From assembly GCA_020638735.1 (NCBI GenBank), contig JACKHZ010000011.1, positions 62,001-126,000 on the forward strand: a stretch of DNA of 64,000 nt, read 5' to 3'. A program made the translations under genes and the position numbers. Every line of letters starts with the position of its first letter. The first letter of the stretch is position 1. The DNA comes from Planctomycetota bacterium. Its GTDB lineage: Bacteria > Planctomycetota > UBA1135 > UBA2386. Shown here piece after piece: positions 39,731-49,407 of the stretch. Under the pieces are notes generated by a model. That model saw only the letters and a list, made by a program, of their open reading frames with translations. It did no database searches and was not told where the DNA came from.

Positions 39731-39759
39731 TTGACCTCCGCCGCGGCGGGGGGTATCAA
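39731..39759 (+). promoter_or_regulatory. Candidate promoter of the methionine operon
   Basis: TTGACC (39731-39736), 17 bp, TATCAA (39754-39759). The predicted start (about 39766) lies just before the first paired base of the SAM riboswitch at 39770. Confidence 0.55.
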
Positions 39760-39769
39760 CCGCGCCACA

Positions 39770-39911
39770 ACTCATCCAGACCAGCCGAGGGACGGGCCCG
39801 ACGACGCTGGGGCAACCACGAGCAGAGCCACGACGGAAGTCGCTGCCCGCAGGTGCCAACTCCCGCGACCGTCATCGGGCCCAGGGTGGGCAAGGTGGTC
39901 GAAAGATGGGT
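39770..39911 (+). ncRNA. SAM-I (S-box) riboswitch
   Basis: The S-box core is recognisable: GAGGGACGGGCCCGACGACG, then GGGGCAACC, later AGGTGCCAACTCC, and a closing GAAAGATGGG. Helices: P1 ACTCATC (39770-39776) with GATGGGT (39905-39911); P2 CCAGC (39781-39785) with GCTGG (39806-39810); P3 GCAG...CTGC capped by CGAC-GGAA-GTCG; P4 CGACC...GGTCG just before AAAGAT. The class binds S-adenosylmethionine and turns off methionine genes, and the downstream genes are hom-, metX- and metB-like. The 98 nt to the start codon contain a stem CGGCGA/TCGCCG but no T-run, so control may be translational; the SD GGAG is at 39994-40000 region. Confidence 0.93.
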
Positions 39912-40009
39912 CTCGTGAGCCACTGCGTCGTCAGCCCCGAGCCGGCGAACGCGGTCGCCGCGCGGCGCATCTGGTCGTGGGAGACTGGAACGGGCCCGGA
40001 GACACTCCG

Positions 40010-41128
40010 ATGAGCGATCCCCGTTCCGTTCCGGCGGCCAGCAGTGGCCGCCTCGCAGCAGCCGCCGCCGCGCCGTCGCGCGACGCGTTCCATTCTTCGG
40101 GCCAGTCGCCGGGCGACTCGCCGGGAAGGGCGCCGCGGCTGCACCTGGTCGGCCCCGGTCAGGTCGGCCGCGCCTTCCTCGAGCAGCTCGGGGATCGCGC
40201 GGTGCGCGTCGTCGCCTGCAGCGACTCGACCGGCACGACCTACTCCCGCGACGGCCTCGACACCGCCGCGGTGCTCGAGCACAAGCGCGCCGGTCGCCCG
40301 CTGCGTGATCTGCCCGGCGCCGAGTCGATCCCGACCGAGCTGGCGATCCGCGTCGTCGCCGCCGACGTCGTCGTCGACGCGACGCCGTCCGACGAGGCCG
40401 CTGCCGACGCCGCAGTGCAGCGCGGCAACGCCGCGCTGCAGATCGGCGCCGCGTTGGTCGCCTGCAGCAAGGTGGCCCTGGCCAGGGTCGCGCCGCGCTG
40501 GCTGGCGGCCGGCACGCGCCAGCGCGTCGGCCTCGACGCGGTGCTCGGCGGCGCCGGCGCCGCGCTGCTGCGCGAGCTCGACGAGCTGCGGCGCGACTGC
40601 CAGGGGCTGGCGCTGGTCGGCAACGTCACGACCACCGCGATCGTGACCGCGATCGAACGCGGCGCGTCGCTGGACGAGGGCATCGCCGAGGCGCAGCGGC
40701 TCGGCTACCTCGAGCCCGACGGGCACAGCGACCTCGACGGCAGCGACGCGGCCAAGAAGCTCCTGGTCGTGTTCGGCGCAGTGTTCGGCGAGAGCTGGCA
40801 GCACCCGCCGGCGCTCGCCGCGGTGCAGCGTGAGCACGTGCGCGCGCTCGACCCGGACGTGTTGCGCGAACGCGCCGCGCGCGGCGCGACGACCCGCCTG
40901 GTCGCGCGCGCGGACCGGCTCGGCCGCGCGTTGTCCGTGGCCTTCGAAGAGCTGCCGCTCGGCGCGCCGCTGGCGGCGCCGCCGGACCGCGTCGTCTACG
41001 GCTACCAGCTGCCCCAGGGGTTGCGCGTGCACACCGGCCTCGGCGTCGGCTACCAGCGCACCGCCGAGGCGCTGTGGGGCGACGTCGACCGACTGCTCGC
41101 CGTCGCGGCACAGGAGGTGTCGCGATGA
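40010..41128 (+). CDS. Homoserine dehydrogenase-like protein (no ACT domain)
   Basis: 372 aa from ATG 40010. After a 40-residue Ala/Ser-rich N-terminal extension comes a Rossmann NAD(P)-binding motif (HLVGPGQVGRAFLEQL), then VVDATPSDEAA and the catalytic-domain landmark GYLEPDGHSDLDGSDAAKKLLV, matching homoserine dehydrogenase (GYxEPDPxxDLxGxDxARK). The usual C-terminal ACT regulatory domain is absent. Makes homoserine for methionine and threonine synthesis. First gene behind the SAM riboswitch; overlaps metX by 4 bp. Confidence 0.87.
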   Translation: MSDPRSVPAASSGRLAAAAAAPSRDAFHSSGQSPGDSPGRAPRLHLVGPGQVGRAFLEQLGDRAVRVVACSDSTGTTYSRDGLDTAAVLEHKRAGRPLRDLPGAESIPTELAIRVVAADVVVDATPSDEAAADAAVQRGNAALQIGAALVACSKVALARVAPRWLAAGTRQRVGLDAVLGGAGAALLRELDELRRDCQGLALVGNVTTTAIVTAIERGASLDEGIAEAQRLGYLEPDGHSDLDGSDAAKKLLVVFGAVFGESWQHPPALAAVQREHVRALDPDVLRERAARGATTRLVARADRLGRALSVAFEELPLGAPLAAPPDRVVYGYQLPQGLRVHTGLGVGYQRTAEALWGDVDRLLAVAAQEVSR

Positions 41129-42087
41129 GCGCCGTCGTCACGCTGCCGCAGGGCGCCGGGCTCTGTCACCTGCCGTCGCCGTTCCGGCTCGAACGCGGCG
41201 GCGAACTGCGCGGCGCCGCTCTCGCGTGGCGGCGCACCGGCGCCGTCGGAGTCTCCGAGGCCGCGCCGGTCGTGGTCGTGCTCGGCGGCATCTCGGCGCA
41301 CCGCGACGTCGAGGCGTGGTGGCCCGAGCAGGTCGGGGAAGGCCTCGCCATCGACACCCGCCGCGTGCAGGTGCTGTCGTTCGACTGGCTCGGCGGCGCC
41401 GGCGCGTCGACGTCGCCGGCGAGCGGTGAGCGCTTCCCGTTCGTCGCCGCGGCCGATCAGGCGCGCGCCTTGTGGGCGCTCTGTGACGCGCTGCGCATCG
41501 ACCGCCTGCACGCGATCGTCGGCAGCAGCTACGGCGGCATGGTCGCGCTGCACGCCGCGGCGCAGGCGCCCGAACGGGTCGACCGCCTCGCGGTGGTCGC
41601 GGCCGCGCACGAGAGCGCGCCGCAGGCCAGCGCCTGGCGGCACGTGCAGCGGCGCATCGTCGAAGACGGCCTCGCCGCCGGCAGGCCACTCGCGGCGCTG
41701 GCGCTGGCGCGGCAGCTGGCGATGACGACCTACCGCTCGCCGGCCGAGCTCGACCAGCGCTTCGCCGGCGGCGTCGACGACGCCGACCTGCACGGCTGGC
41801 TCGATGCGCGCGGCGCCGACTTCGCCGGCCGCTGGAACGCCGAGCAGTTCCTCTGTCTCAACCGTTCGATCGACGGGCACGCGATCACGCCGGGCGCAGT
41901 GCGCGTGCCGACGTCGCTGTTGGCGTTCGACAGCGACCAGCTGGTGCCGACGCGGCAGGTGCGCGAACTGGCGCTCCGGCTGCCGGACCTGCGGCTGTGG
42001 CGCGAGCAGCGCTCGTGCTACGGCCACGACGCGTTCCTCAAGGAGACCGCTGCGGTCGCGGCCTTCCTGAAGGAGGTGCTGCGATGA
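41125..42087 (+). CDS. metX: Homoserine O-acyltransferase, MetX type
   Basis: 320 aa, alpha/beta hydrolase fold. Nucleophile elbow GSSYGGM (family form GGSxGG), VLAFDSDQLVPT near the acidic residue, and YGHDAFL, the conserved MetX catalytic-His motif. Acylates homoserine (acetyl or succinyl; sequence alone does not decide). Family members usually have about 350-380 residues, so this is short. Start and stop overlap hom and metB-like genes (ATGA each), placing it under the SAM riboswitch. Confidence 0.85.
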   Translation: MSAVVTLPQGAGLCHLPSPFRLERGGELRGAALAWRRTGAVGVSEAAPVVVVLGGISAHRDVEAWWPEQVGEGLAIDTRRVQVLSFDWLGGAGASTSPASGERFPFVAAADQARALWALCDALRIDRLHAIVGSSYGGMVALHAAAQAPERVDRLAVVAAAHESAPQASAWRHVQRRIVEDGLAAGRPLAALALARQLAMTTYRSPAELDQRFAGGVDDADLHGWLDARGADFAGRWNAEQFLCLNRSIDGHAITPGAVRVPTSLLAFDSDQLVPTRQVRELALRLPDLRLWREQRSCYGHDAFLKETAAVAAFLKEVLR

Positions 42088-43286
42088 GCCGCCACCCGGA
42101 GACGGCCGCGGTGCGCTGCGGCATCGACAGCGACCCGGCGCACGGCGCGGTGGCGCCGGCGCTCTACCTGTCGGCCAACTTCTCGTTCGCCGGCTTCGAG
42201 CAGAAGCGCCGCTACGACTACACGCGCAGCGGCAACCCGACCCGCGACGAGTTCGCCGCGGCGCTCGACGAGCTGGAGGGCGGCGCGGGCTGCGTCGTCA
42301 CCGCGACCGGCCTCGCCGCGATCACGCTGGTGCTGCAGCGGCTGGCGCCGGGCGATCTGCTGGTGTTGCCGCACGACGGCTATGGCGGCACCTGGCGCCT
42401 GGTCTCGGCGCTGGCGAGGAAGGGGCACTTCGAGCTCGCGTTCGTCGATCAGCGCGACGACGCGGCCCTCGGCGCGGTGCTGCAACGGCGGCCGGCGCTG
42501 GTCTGGGCCGAGACGCCGAGCAACCCGCTGTTGCGTCTCGTCGACCTCGAACGGCTCGCCGCGCGCTGCCGCGCCTCGGGCGCGCTGTTGGTCGTCGACA
42601 ACACGTTCTGCTCGCCGGTGCTGCAGAACCCGCTCGCGCTCGGCGCCGACCTGGTCGTGCACTCGACGACCAAGTACGTCAACGGCCACAGCGACGTGGT
42701 CGGCGGCGCGGTGATCGCGCGCGACGCGGCGCTGGCCGAGGAGCTCGGCTGGTGGGCCAACGCGCTCGGGCTCACCGGCGCGCCGTTCGACAGCTGGCTC
42801 GCGCTGCGTGGTCTGCGGACCTTGGCGGTGCGCATGCGCCAGCACCAGGACAACGCGCAGGCGATCGCCGAGTGGCTGGCGGCGCGGCCCGAGGTGGCGC
42901 GCGTGTACTACCCCGGGCTCGCCACGCATGCCGACCACGCGCTGGCTCGGCGGCAGCAGCGCGGCTTCGGCGGCATGTTGTCGTTCGAGCTGCGCGAGGC
43001 GCGTGCCGTGCGGCCGTTCGTCGAGGCGCTGCGCTGCTTCACGCTCGCCGAGTCCCTCGGCGGCGTCGAGAGCCTGATCGCGCACCCGGCGACGATGACG
43101 CACGCGTCGATGTCGGCCGAGGCGCGCGCCACCGCCGGCATCGGCGACCGCCTGCTGCGGCTCAGCGTCGGCATCGAGCACCCGGACGACCTGCTCGCCG
43201 ACCTCGACCACGCGTTGGTCGCCTCGCGGGCGATGGCGGCGCGCGCCGACGTCCGGGGCGCTGCGCGCTGCGGCGGGCCGTGCTGA
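42084..43286 (+). CDS. Cys/Met-metabolism PLP enzyme (cystathionine gamma-synthase / O-acylhomoserine sulfhydrylase type)
   Basis: 400 aa. PLP-binding lysine in VVHSTTKYVNGHSDVVGG; other family marks are YDYTRSGNPTRDEFAAAL, VWAETPSNPLLRLVD, LLVVDNTFCSPVLQNPL and AESLGGVESLIAHPATMTHASM. Uses acylhomoserine to form cystathionine or homocysteine. MetB, MetZ and MetC-like activities cannot be told apart here. Last gene of the SAM-controlled operon. Confidence 0.92.
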   Translation: MSRHPETAAVRCGIDSDPAHGAVAPALYLSANFSFAGFEQKRRYDYTRSGNPTRDEFAAALDELEGGAGCVVTATGLAAITLVLQRLAPGDLLVLPHDGYGGTWRLVSALARKGHFELAFVDQRDDAALGAVLQRRPALVWAETPSNPLLRLVDLERLAARCRASGALLVVDNTFCSPVLQNPLALGADLVVHSTTKYVNGHSDVVGGAVIARDAALAEELGWWANALGLTGAPFDSWLALRGLRTLAVRMRQHQDNAQAIAEWLAARPEVARVYYPGLATHADHALARRQQRGFGGMLSFELREARAVRPFVEALRCFTLAESLGGVESLIAHPATMTHASMSAEARATAGIGDRLLRLSVGIEHPDDLLADLDHALVASRAMAARADVRGAARCGGPC

Positions 43287-43332
43287 AGTGGTCGGGCGCC
43301 GGCGGCGCGCTGAGGAATGTCCGGAACGTGCG

Positions 43333-43360
43333 CTGCGACGGCCTTCGCCGGTCGTAGCCT
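43333..43360 (+). promoter_or_regulatory. Candidate promoter of lpxA
   Basis: CTGCGA (43333-43338), 16 bp, TAGCCT (43355-43360), 12 nt before the lpxA ATG. Weak -35. Confidence 0.3.
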
Positions 43361-43372
43361 GCCGGCCACCAG

Positions 43373-44158
43373 ATGATCCATCCGACCGCCATCGTTCATC
43401 CCTCCGCCGAGCTCGCCGCCGACGTCGAGGTCGGCGCCTGGACCATGATCGAGGCCGGGGTGACGGTGCACGCGGGCGTTCGGCTCGCCGAGCACGTCGT
43501 CGTCCGGAGCGGCGTGACGCTCGGCGCCGGTTGTGACATCGACAGCTTCGCGTCGATCGGCGGCCGCGCGCAGATGCGCAGTGGCGCCCCGGGCGGCACG
43601 CGGGTCGAGGTCGGGCCGCGGACCGTCCTGCGCGAGGGCGTGACCGTCAGCCGGCCGACCAAGGTCGACGGCAGCACGATCATCGGCGCCGACTGCTACC
43701 TGATGGCCAACTGCCACGTCGGCCACGACAGTCAGGTCGGCGACCGGGTCACGATCGCCAACAACGTGATGCTGGCCGGGCACGTGACGGTCGACGGCGA
43801 CGCGTTCCTCGGCGGCGGCGCCGGCATCCATCAGTTCGCCCGGATCGGGTGCCTCGCGATGGTCGGCGGCAATGCGTCGATCTCCTACGACGTGCCGCCG
43901 TTCACGCTGGCCGCCGAACGCAACGAGATCCGCGGCCTCAACGTCGTGGGCCTGCGCCGCGCCGGCTACGGCGCGCCGGACGTGCACGCGCTGAAGCGCA
44001 GCTACCACGAGCTCTACTGGGGCGGGGGCGACCTGCGGGTGCGCGCGGAGCAGATGGCGGTCGATCACGCCGACGCCCCGGAGTTGGCGCGGCGCTTCCT
44101 GGCGTTCTTCCTCGGCGGCAAGCGCGGCTTCGTGCGACCGCGCGGCTGCCTCGAGTGA
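43373..44158 (+). CDS. lpxA: Acyl-ACP--UDP-N-acetylglucosamine O-acyltransferase
   Basis: 261 aa. Left-handed beta helix of hexapeptide repeats starting IHPTAIVHPSAELAADVEVG, the standard LpxA opening. MANCHVGHDSQVGD contains the catalytic histidine and GIHQFARIGCLAMVGG the conserved loop. The C-terminal helical domain begins near NVVGLRRAGYGAPDVHALK. First step of lipid A synthesis, so an outer membrane with lipid A-like lipid is implied. It stands alone here, away from other lpx genes. Confidence 0.93.
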   Translation: MIHPTAIVHPSAELAADVEVGAWTMIEAGVTVHAGVRLAEHVVVRSGVTLGAGCDIDSFASIGGRAQMRSGAPGGTRVEVGPRTVLREGVTVSRPTKVDGSTIIGADCYLMANCHVGHDSQVGDRVTIANNVMLAGHVTVDGDAFLGGGAGIHQFARIGCLAMVGGNASISYDVPPFTLAAERNEIRGLNVVGLRRAGYGAPDVHALKRSYHELYWGGGDLRVRAEQMAVDHADAPELARRFLAFFLGGKRGFVRPRGCLE

Positions 44159-44221
44159 GCTTCAGCCCGGCGAGCGCCGGCTTCAGCCCGGCGAACGCCG
44201 GCTTCAGCCCGGCGAGCGCCG
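44159..44221 (-). repeat. Three 21-bp tandem units, one containing the symporter stop codon
   Basis: Units at 44159-44179, 44180-44200 and 44201-44221, each beginning GCTTCAGCCCGGCG on the plus strand; the middle unit differs by one base. Unit 3 contains the TGA (44206-44204) of the minus-strand symporter. Because 21 is a multiple of three, the two downstream units give that frame two more TGA codons. It also directly abuts the lpxA stop on the plus strand. Confidence 0.95.
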
Positions 44222-45949
44222 CGGCACGAACAGCGCCGTGACGCCGCCGACCAGCAGCACGCCGACGAGGCCGACGACGTTGTACCAGAGGAACTCGACC
44301 TTCCACGTGTTGTGCACCAGCAGCACGGCGGCCATGCCGCCGCACAACCCCAGCGCGCCGGCGAGGTCACCCGCGCGCCGCACGAACAGCGCCATGACGA
44401 AGATGCCGAGCAGGCTGCCGTAGAACCACGAGCCGACCTCGTTGATGCGCTCGATGATCGAGCCGCCGCCGGCGAAGAACAGTGCCGTGAAGGTCGCGGT
44501 CGCGCCCCACAGCAGCGTCACGACCTTGCCGGCGCGAAGCGCCTCTCGTTCGCTGCAGGCCGGCCGCAGCCAGCGTCGGTAGAAGTCGACGACGGTCGCC
44601 GCCGACAGGGCGTTGAGCACCGAGTCGATGCTCGACATCGCGGCGGCGAAGATCGCGGCGATGATCAGGCCGAGCAGCACCGGCGGCATCTCGTCGAGGA
44701 TCCAGCGGCAGAAGATGTCGTTGGTGTCCTTGGGGTTGGGGGTGTCGGGGGCGACCGTCTTGCGCGCCCGCGCTCGCACGTCGGCGACCGCGCGCACCGC
44801 TCGCTGGAAGCGCGCGACCTGCTCCGGGTGTTCGGCCGGCAGGCCGTCCAGCGCGGCGAGTTGTTCCATGCTCGCCTTGCGCTCCGCCCACGCGGCGTCG
44901 AACTCGATCTGCAGCGCCGCGACCCTGGGCGCCAATTCGGCCTTCTCCGCGGCGACCTGGTGGTCCGGCTTGAACAGCATCGGTTGGCCGTGGGTGGCGT
45001 AGAACAACCACATCAGCACGCCGATCAGCAGCACGAAGCCCTGCATCGGCACCTTGGCGAACGCCGACATCAGCAGGCTCTTCTTCGACTGCGCGGCGTC
45101 CTTGCCGGTCAGCAGGCGCTGCGCCTGGCTGTTGTCGCAGCCGAAGTAGCTGAGGTGCAGGAACAGTCCGCCGAACAGCCCGGACCAGACGTTGTACTTC
45201 TCCTCCCAGAAGCTCGGCTCACCGATGTGGCGCTCGATGTCGGCGTGGCTGCGCGGCCACAGGCTCTCGTGCGCGGGGGTGAGCTCGAGCGCGCCGAGCT
45301 TGTCCGCTGCGCCCGCCAGCTCGAGCATCTTGCCGAACGAGAACTGCGGCAGCAGGTCCCACAGCAGCATGCCGAACACGATCACCAGCCCGATCAGGAT
45401 CACCGACATCTGCTTGACGTCGGTCCAGATCACCGCCGACACGCCGCCGACCAGCGTGTAGCCGGTGGTCAGCACCCCGATCAGCAACACCGCGGTGGTG
45501 GTGCCGATGCCGAGGATCGCGCTCAGCGCGACGGCCGGCGCGTAGATCACGATGCCGAGCGCCAGGCAGCGCGAGCACAGGAACACCAGGCTGGTCAACG
45601 ACCGCGACGCCGGGCCGAAGCGCTCCTCGAGCAGTTCGTACGGCGTCAGCACGTTGCGGCTGCGGTAGTACGGCACCAGGAAGATGCTCAGCAGCACCAT
45701 CGCGAACGGCAGCCCGAAGTAGCTCTGCACGAACTCGAGGCCGCCCTCGTGGCCCTGGCCGGTGGTGCCGATGACGGTGATCGCGCTGGCCTGCGTCGCC
45801 ATGATCGACAGCCCGGCGGCCCACCACGGGATCGAACGACCGCCGGCGTAGTAGCCCTCCAGGTCCTTGGCGCCGGCGCGGCGCCGCACGCCGTCCCAGA
45901 CGACGTAGGCGAGAAAGGCGAAGAACACGATCCAGTCGACGAGGCGCAC
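44204..45949 (-). CDS. Sodium:solute symporter (SSS family)
   Basis: 581 aa from GTG 45949, about 13 membrane helices. Family marks: GRSIPWWAAGLSIMATQASAIT near the first sodium site, GGVSAVIWTDVKQM and the LFYATHG/RWILDEMPPVLLGLIIAAIFAAAMSSIDS segment. A 70-residue soluble insert with coiled-coil character (about 330-400) lies in the C-terminal half, seen in SSS members often annotated as sialic-acid or unknown-substrate transporters. Substrate unknown. It follows a 49-aa membrane-protein gene by 4 bp. Confidence 0.9.
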   Translation of the reverse strand: MRLVDWIVFFAFLAYVVWDGVRRRAGAKDLEGYYAGGRSIPWWAAGLSIMATQASAITVIGTTGQGHEGGLEFVQSYFGLPFAMVLLSIFLVPYYRSRNVLTPYELLEERFGPASRSLTSLVFLCSRCLALGIVIYAPAVALSAILGIGTTTAVLLIGVLTTGYTLVGGVSAVIWTDVKQMSVILIGLVIVFGMLLWDLLPQFSFGKMLELAGAADKLGALELTPAHESLWPRSHADIERHIGEPSFWEEKYNVWSGLFGGLFLHLSYFGCDNSQAQRLLTGKDAAQSKKSLLMSAFAKVPMQGFVLLIGVLMWLFYATHGQPMLFKPDHQVAAEKAELAPRVAALQIEFDAAWAERKASMEQLAALDGLPAEHPEQVARFQRAVRAVADVRARARKTVAPDTPNPKDTNDIFCRWILDEMPPVLLGLIIAAIFAAAMSSIDSVLNALSAATVVDFYRRWLRPACSEREALRAGKVVTLLWGATATFTALFFAGGGSIIERINEVGSWFYGSLLGIFVMALFVRRAGDLAGALGLCGGMAAVLLVHNTWKVEFLWYNVVGLVGVLLVGGVTALFVPRRSPG

Positions 45950-45953
45950 CGGC

Positions 45954-46103
45954 TCAGCTCCCCATGCGCACGTTGAAGTGCGCGGTGAACCACCACAGGA
46001 TCGCCATCACCAGCACCGCCGCGGCGCAGACCAGCGCGTAGAGGCGCGGCCAGCTGCCGAGCGGTGGCCGCGTGCCAGGATCGCCGAGGGTGCCGTCCGC
46101 CAT
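45954..46103 (-). CDS. 49-aa single-span membrane protein ahead of the symporter
   Basis: ATG 46103 to TGA 45954, 49 aa. A charged/Pro-rich N-terminus, one clear membrane helix (about residues 20-41: LYALVCAAAVLVMAILWW) and a short tail. It ends 4 bp before the symporter start, so translation is probably coupled. Small subunits directly upstream of SSS transporters are known (for example YhdT-type with PanF), though this one is not recognisably the same family. No clear SD. Confidence 0.6.
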   Translation of the reverse strand: MADGTLGDPGTRPPLGSWPRLYALVCAAAVLVMAILWWFTAHFNVRMGS

Positions 46104-46173
46104 GGCGGAAGAGAACCGCTTCGCGTCACTGCGGTCCAGTACCGCGCGCCGTCGCGGCCATGTTCGCCAGTTC

Positions 46174-46201
46174 TTGCCGTGCCCGGCGCAGCGCCTATGC
46201 T
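46174..46201 (+). promoter_or_regulatory. Candidate promoter of the UvrD/PcrA helicase gene
   Basis: TTGCCG (46174-46179), 16 bp, TATGCT (46196-46201). The ATG at 46213 is 11 nt beyond the -10 box, so the mRNA would be leaderless or nearly so. Confidence 0.5.
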
Positions 46202-46212
46202 CGCCGCGGGCG

Positions 46213-48419
46213 ATGCGCGATCCGATCCTAGACGACCTCAACGAACAACAGGCGCAGGCCGTCGCCCACGGGCGCGGCCCGCTGATGGTGCTCGCCGGCG
46301 CCGGCTCCGGCAAGACGCGCGTGGTGACGCGGCGCATCGCGCGGTTGCTGCGCGACGGCGTGCGCTCGCGCGAGATCCTGGCGCTGACGTTCACCAACAA
46401 GGCCGCCGGCGAGATGCAGAAACGCGTGCAGGAACTCGGCGGCGAGTTCGTGCGGGTGGCGACGTTCCACTCGGCGTCGGCGCGGTTCCTGCGCAGCGAG
46501 GGGCACCTGCTCGGCTTCCGCCCCGACTACACGATCTACGACACGCACGACCGCGACACGCTGCTCAAGGAGCTGATGGGCGACCTGCACGTGTCGACCA
46601 CACAGGCCAAGCCGTCGATGGTCGGACAGTGGATCAGCCGGCTGAAGAACGCGGCGATGACGCCCGGCGACGGCATGCTGTCGAGCAGCGACGTCGGCCG
46701 CGTCGTCGAGCGGCTGTGGACGCCGTACCACGAGCGCATGCGGCAGCTGTCGGCGATGGACTTCGACGACCTGATGCTGAACTTCCTGCAGGTGCTGCGG
46801 GAGTTCCCCGAGGTCGCCGAGCGCTACCGCGAACGCTTCCCGTGGCTCCTGGTCGACGAGTTCCAGGACACCAACCGGGTGCAATACGACATGCTCAAGT
46901 TGCTGTGCCCGGCGCCCGGCAACCTGTGCGTCGTGGGTGATCCGGACCAGTCGATCTACGGGTTCCGCGGCGCCGAGGTGCGCAACATCCTCGAGTTCGA
47001 GAGCGACTACGAGCCGGTCACGGTCGTGCGGCTCGAGCAGAACTACCGCAGCTCGGCCAACATCCTGCGCTGCGCCGAGACGGTGATCGCCAACAACCGC
47101 ATGCGCAAGCAGAAGCGGCTGCGCACCGAAGCCGGTCCGGGCGCGCCGATCCTGCGGTTGAAGGCGACCGGCGCCACCGAGGAGGCGAGCACCGTCGTCG
47201 ACCGGGTCGTGCAGCTGCACGACGAAGGCGTCGCGCTCGACGAGGTGGCGATCTTCTACCGCGCCCACTGGCTGTCGCGCGGCCTCGAGCAGGCGCTCAA
47301 GGACCGGGGCGTGCCGTACGAGATCGTCGGCGGGCAGACGTTCTTCGAGCGGCGCGAGATCAAGGACCTGTTGGCCTACCTGCGCGTGCTGGCCAACCCG
47401 CTCGACGACGTCAGCATGGGCCGCGTCGTCAACGTGCCGCCGCGCGGCATCGGCAAGATCACGCTCGACAAGCTGCGCCACGCCGCGTTCGCCGAGGGCA
47501 TGTCGTTGCGCGAGGCGGTGGGCGAGCGCAGCCTGCACCGGGAGCTCGGCAAGAAGGCGCAGAAGGGGCTCGCCGAGCTGGCGGAGGTGCTGGACAAGGC
47601 CCAGGACGCAGCGACGTTCGGCGCCAGCGCGGCGCTGCGCGTCGTCATCCAGGGCACCGGCTACGTGCAGCACGCCACCAGCTTCGGCGACGCCGAGGAC
47701 AGCGCGCGCGAGGACAACATCGCCGAGCTGGTCAGCGACACGGTGCAGTTCGACGCGGTGGCGGCGAAGGCCTCGGCTGCACCGCGCCCGGACGAGGACG
47801 GCGACGACCTGCCGAGCGAGGGGCTCGCCGGCTACCTGCAACACGTCGCGTTGCTGACCTCCGCCGACCGCGGCGGCGACGGTCCGATGGTGCGCATGAT
47901 GACCGTGCACGCCGCCAAGGGCCTCGAGTTCGACCACGTGTTCGTCTGCGGCCTCGAGGAAGGCGTGTTCCCGAGCATGCGCACGATGGAGGACGAGGAG
48001 GCGCTCGAGGAGGAACGGCGGCTGATGTACGTCGCGCTGACCCGCGCCAGGAAGACGCTGCTGCTGTGCTCGGCGCGCGAGCGCATGGTCAACGGCAGCC
48101 TCGAGTCGATGCGGCCGTCGCGCTTCTTCCGCGAGATGCCCGAAGACGTGCTGGAGAACTACACGCCGTCGTGGCGCCGCTACGACCTCGACGACGACGG
48201 CGCGCAGAGCACGGGCTGGAGCGTGACGCCGGACCCGGAAGCGTTGGCCGGGCTGCAGCGCGGCGTGCGCGTGCGGCACGACCTCTACGGCAACGGCGTG
48301 GTGCGGCGCATCAGCGGCCAGGGCATGAACGCGCGCGCGACGGTGCGCTTCGACGACGGCGTCGAGCGGCAGTTCATGCTCGAGTACGCGGGGCTGCAGC
48401 TGCTCGAGGACATGGAGTT

Positions 48420-48423
<4 letters not shown>
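46213..48423 (+). CDS. ATP-dependent DNA helicase, UvrD/PcrA type
   Basis: 736 aa. SF1 3'-5' helicase motifs in order: LNEQQAQAV (Q motif), LAGAGSGKTRVVTRRIA (I), LTFTNKAAGEMQKRV (Ia), LLVDEFQDTNRVQY (II), VVGDPDQSIYGFRGA (III), VRLEQNYRSS (IV), VRMMTVHAAKGLEFDHVFVCGLEEGVFP (V) and EERRLMYVALTRARKTL (VI). The C-terminal part GVRVRHDLYGNGVVRRI is the Tudor-like domain that binds RNA polymerase in PcrA/UvrD. Role in repair and replication restart. Its stop overlaps the TTG start of the sigma-54 activator gene. Confidence 0.94.
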
Positions 48424-49403
<980 letters not shown>

Positions 49404-49407
49404 GGCG

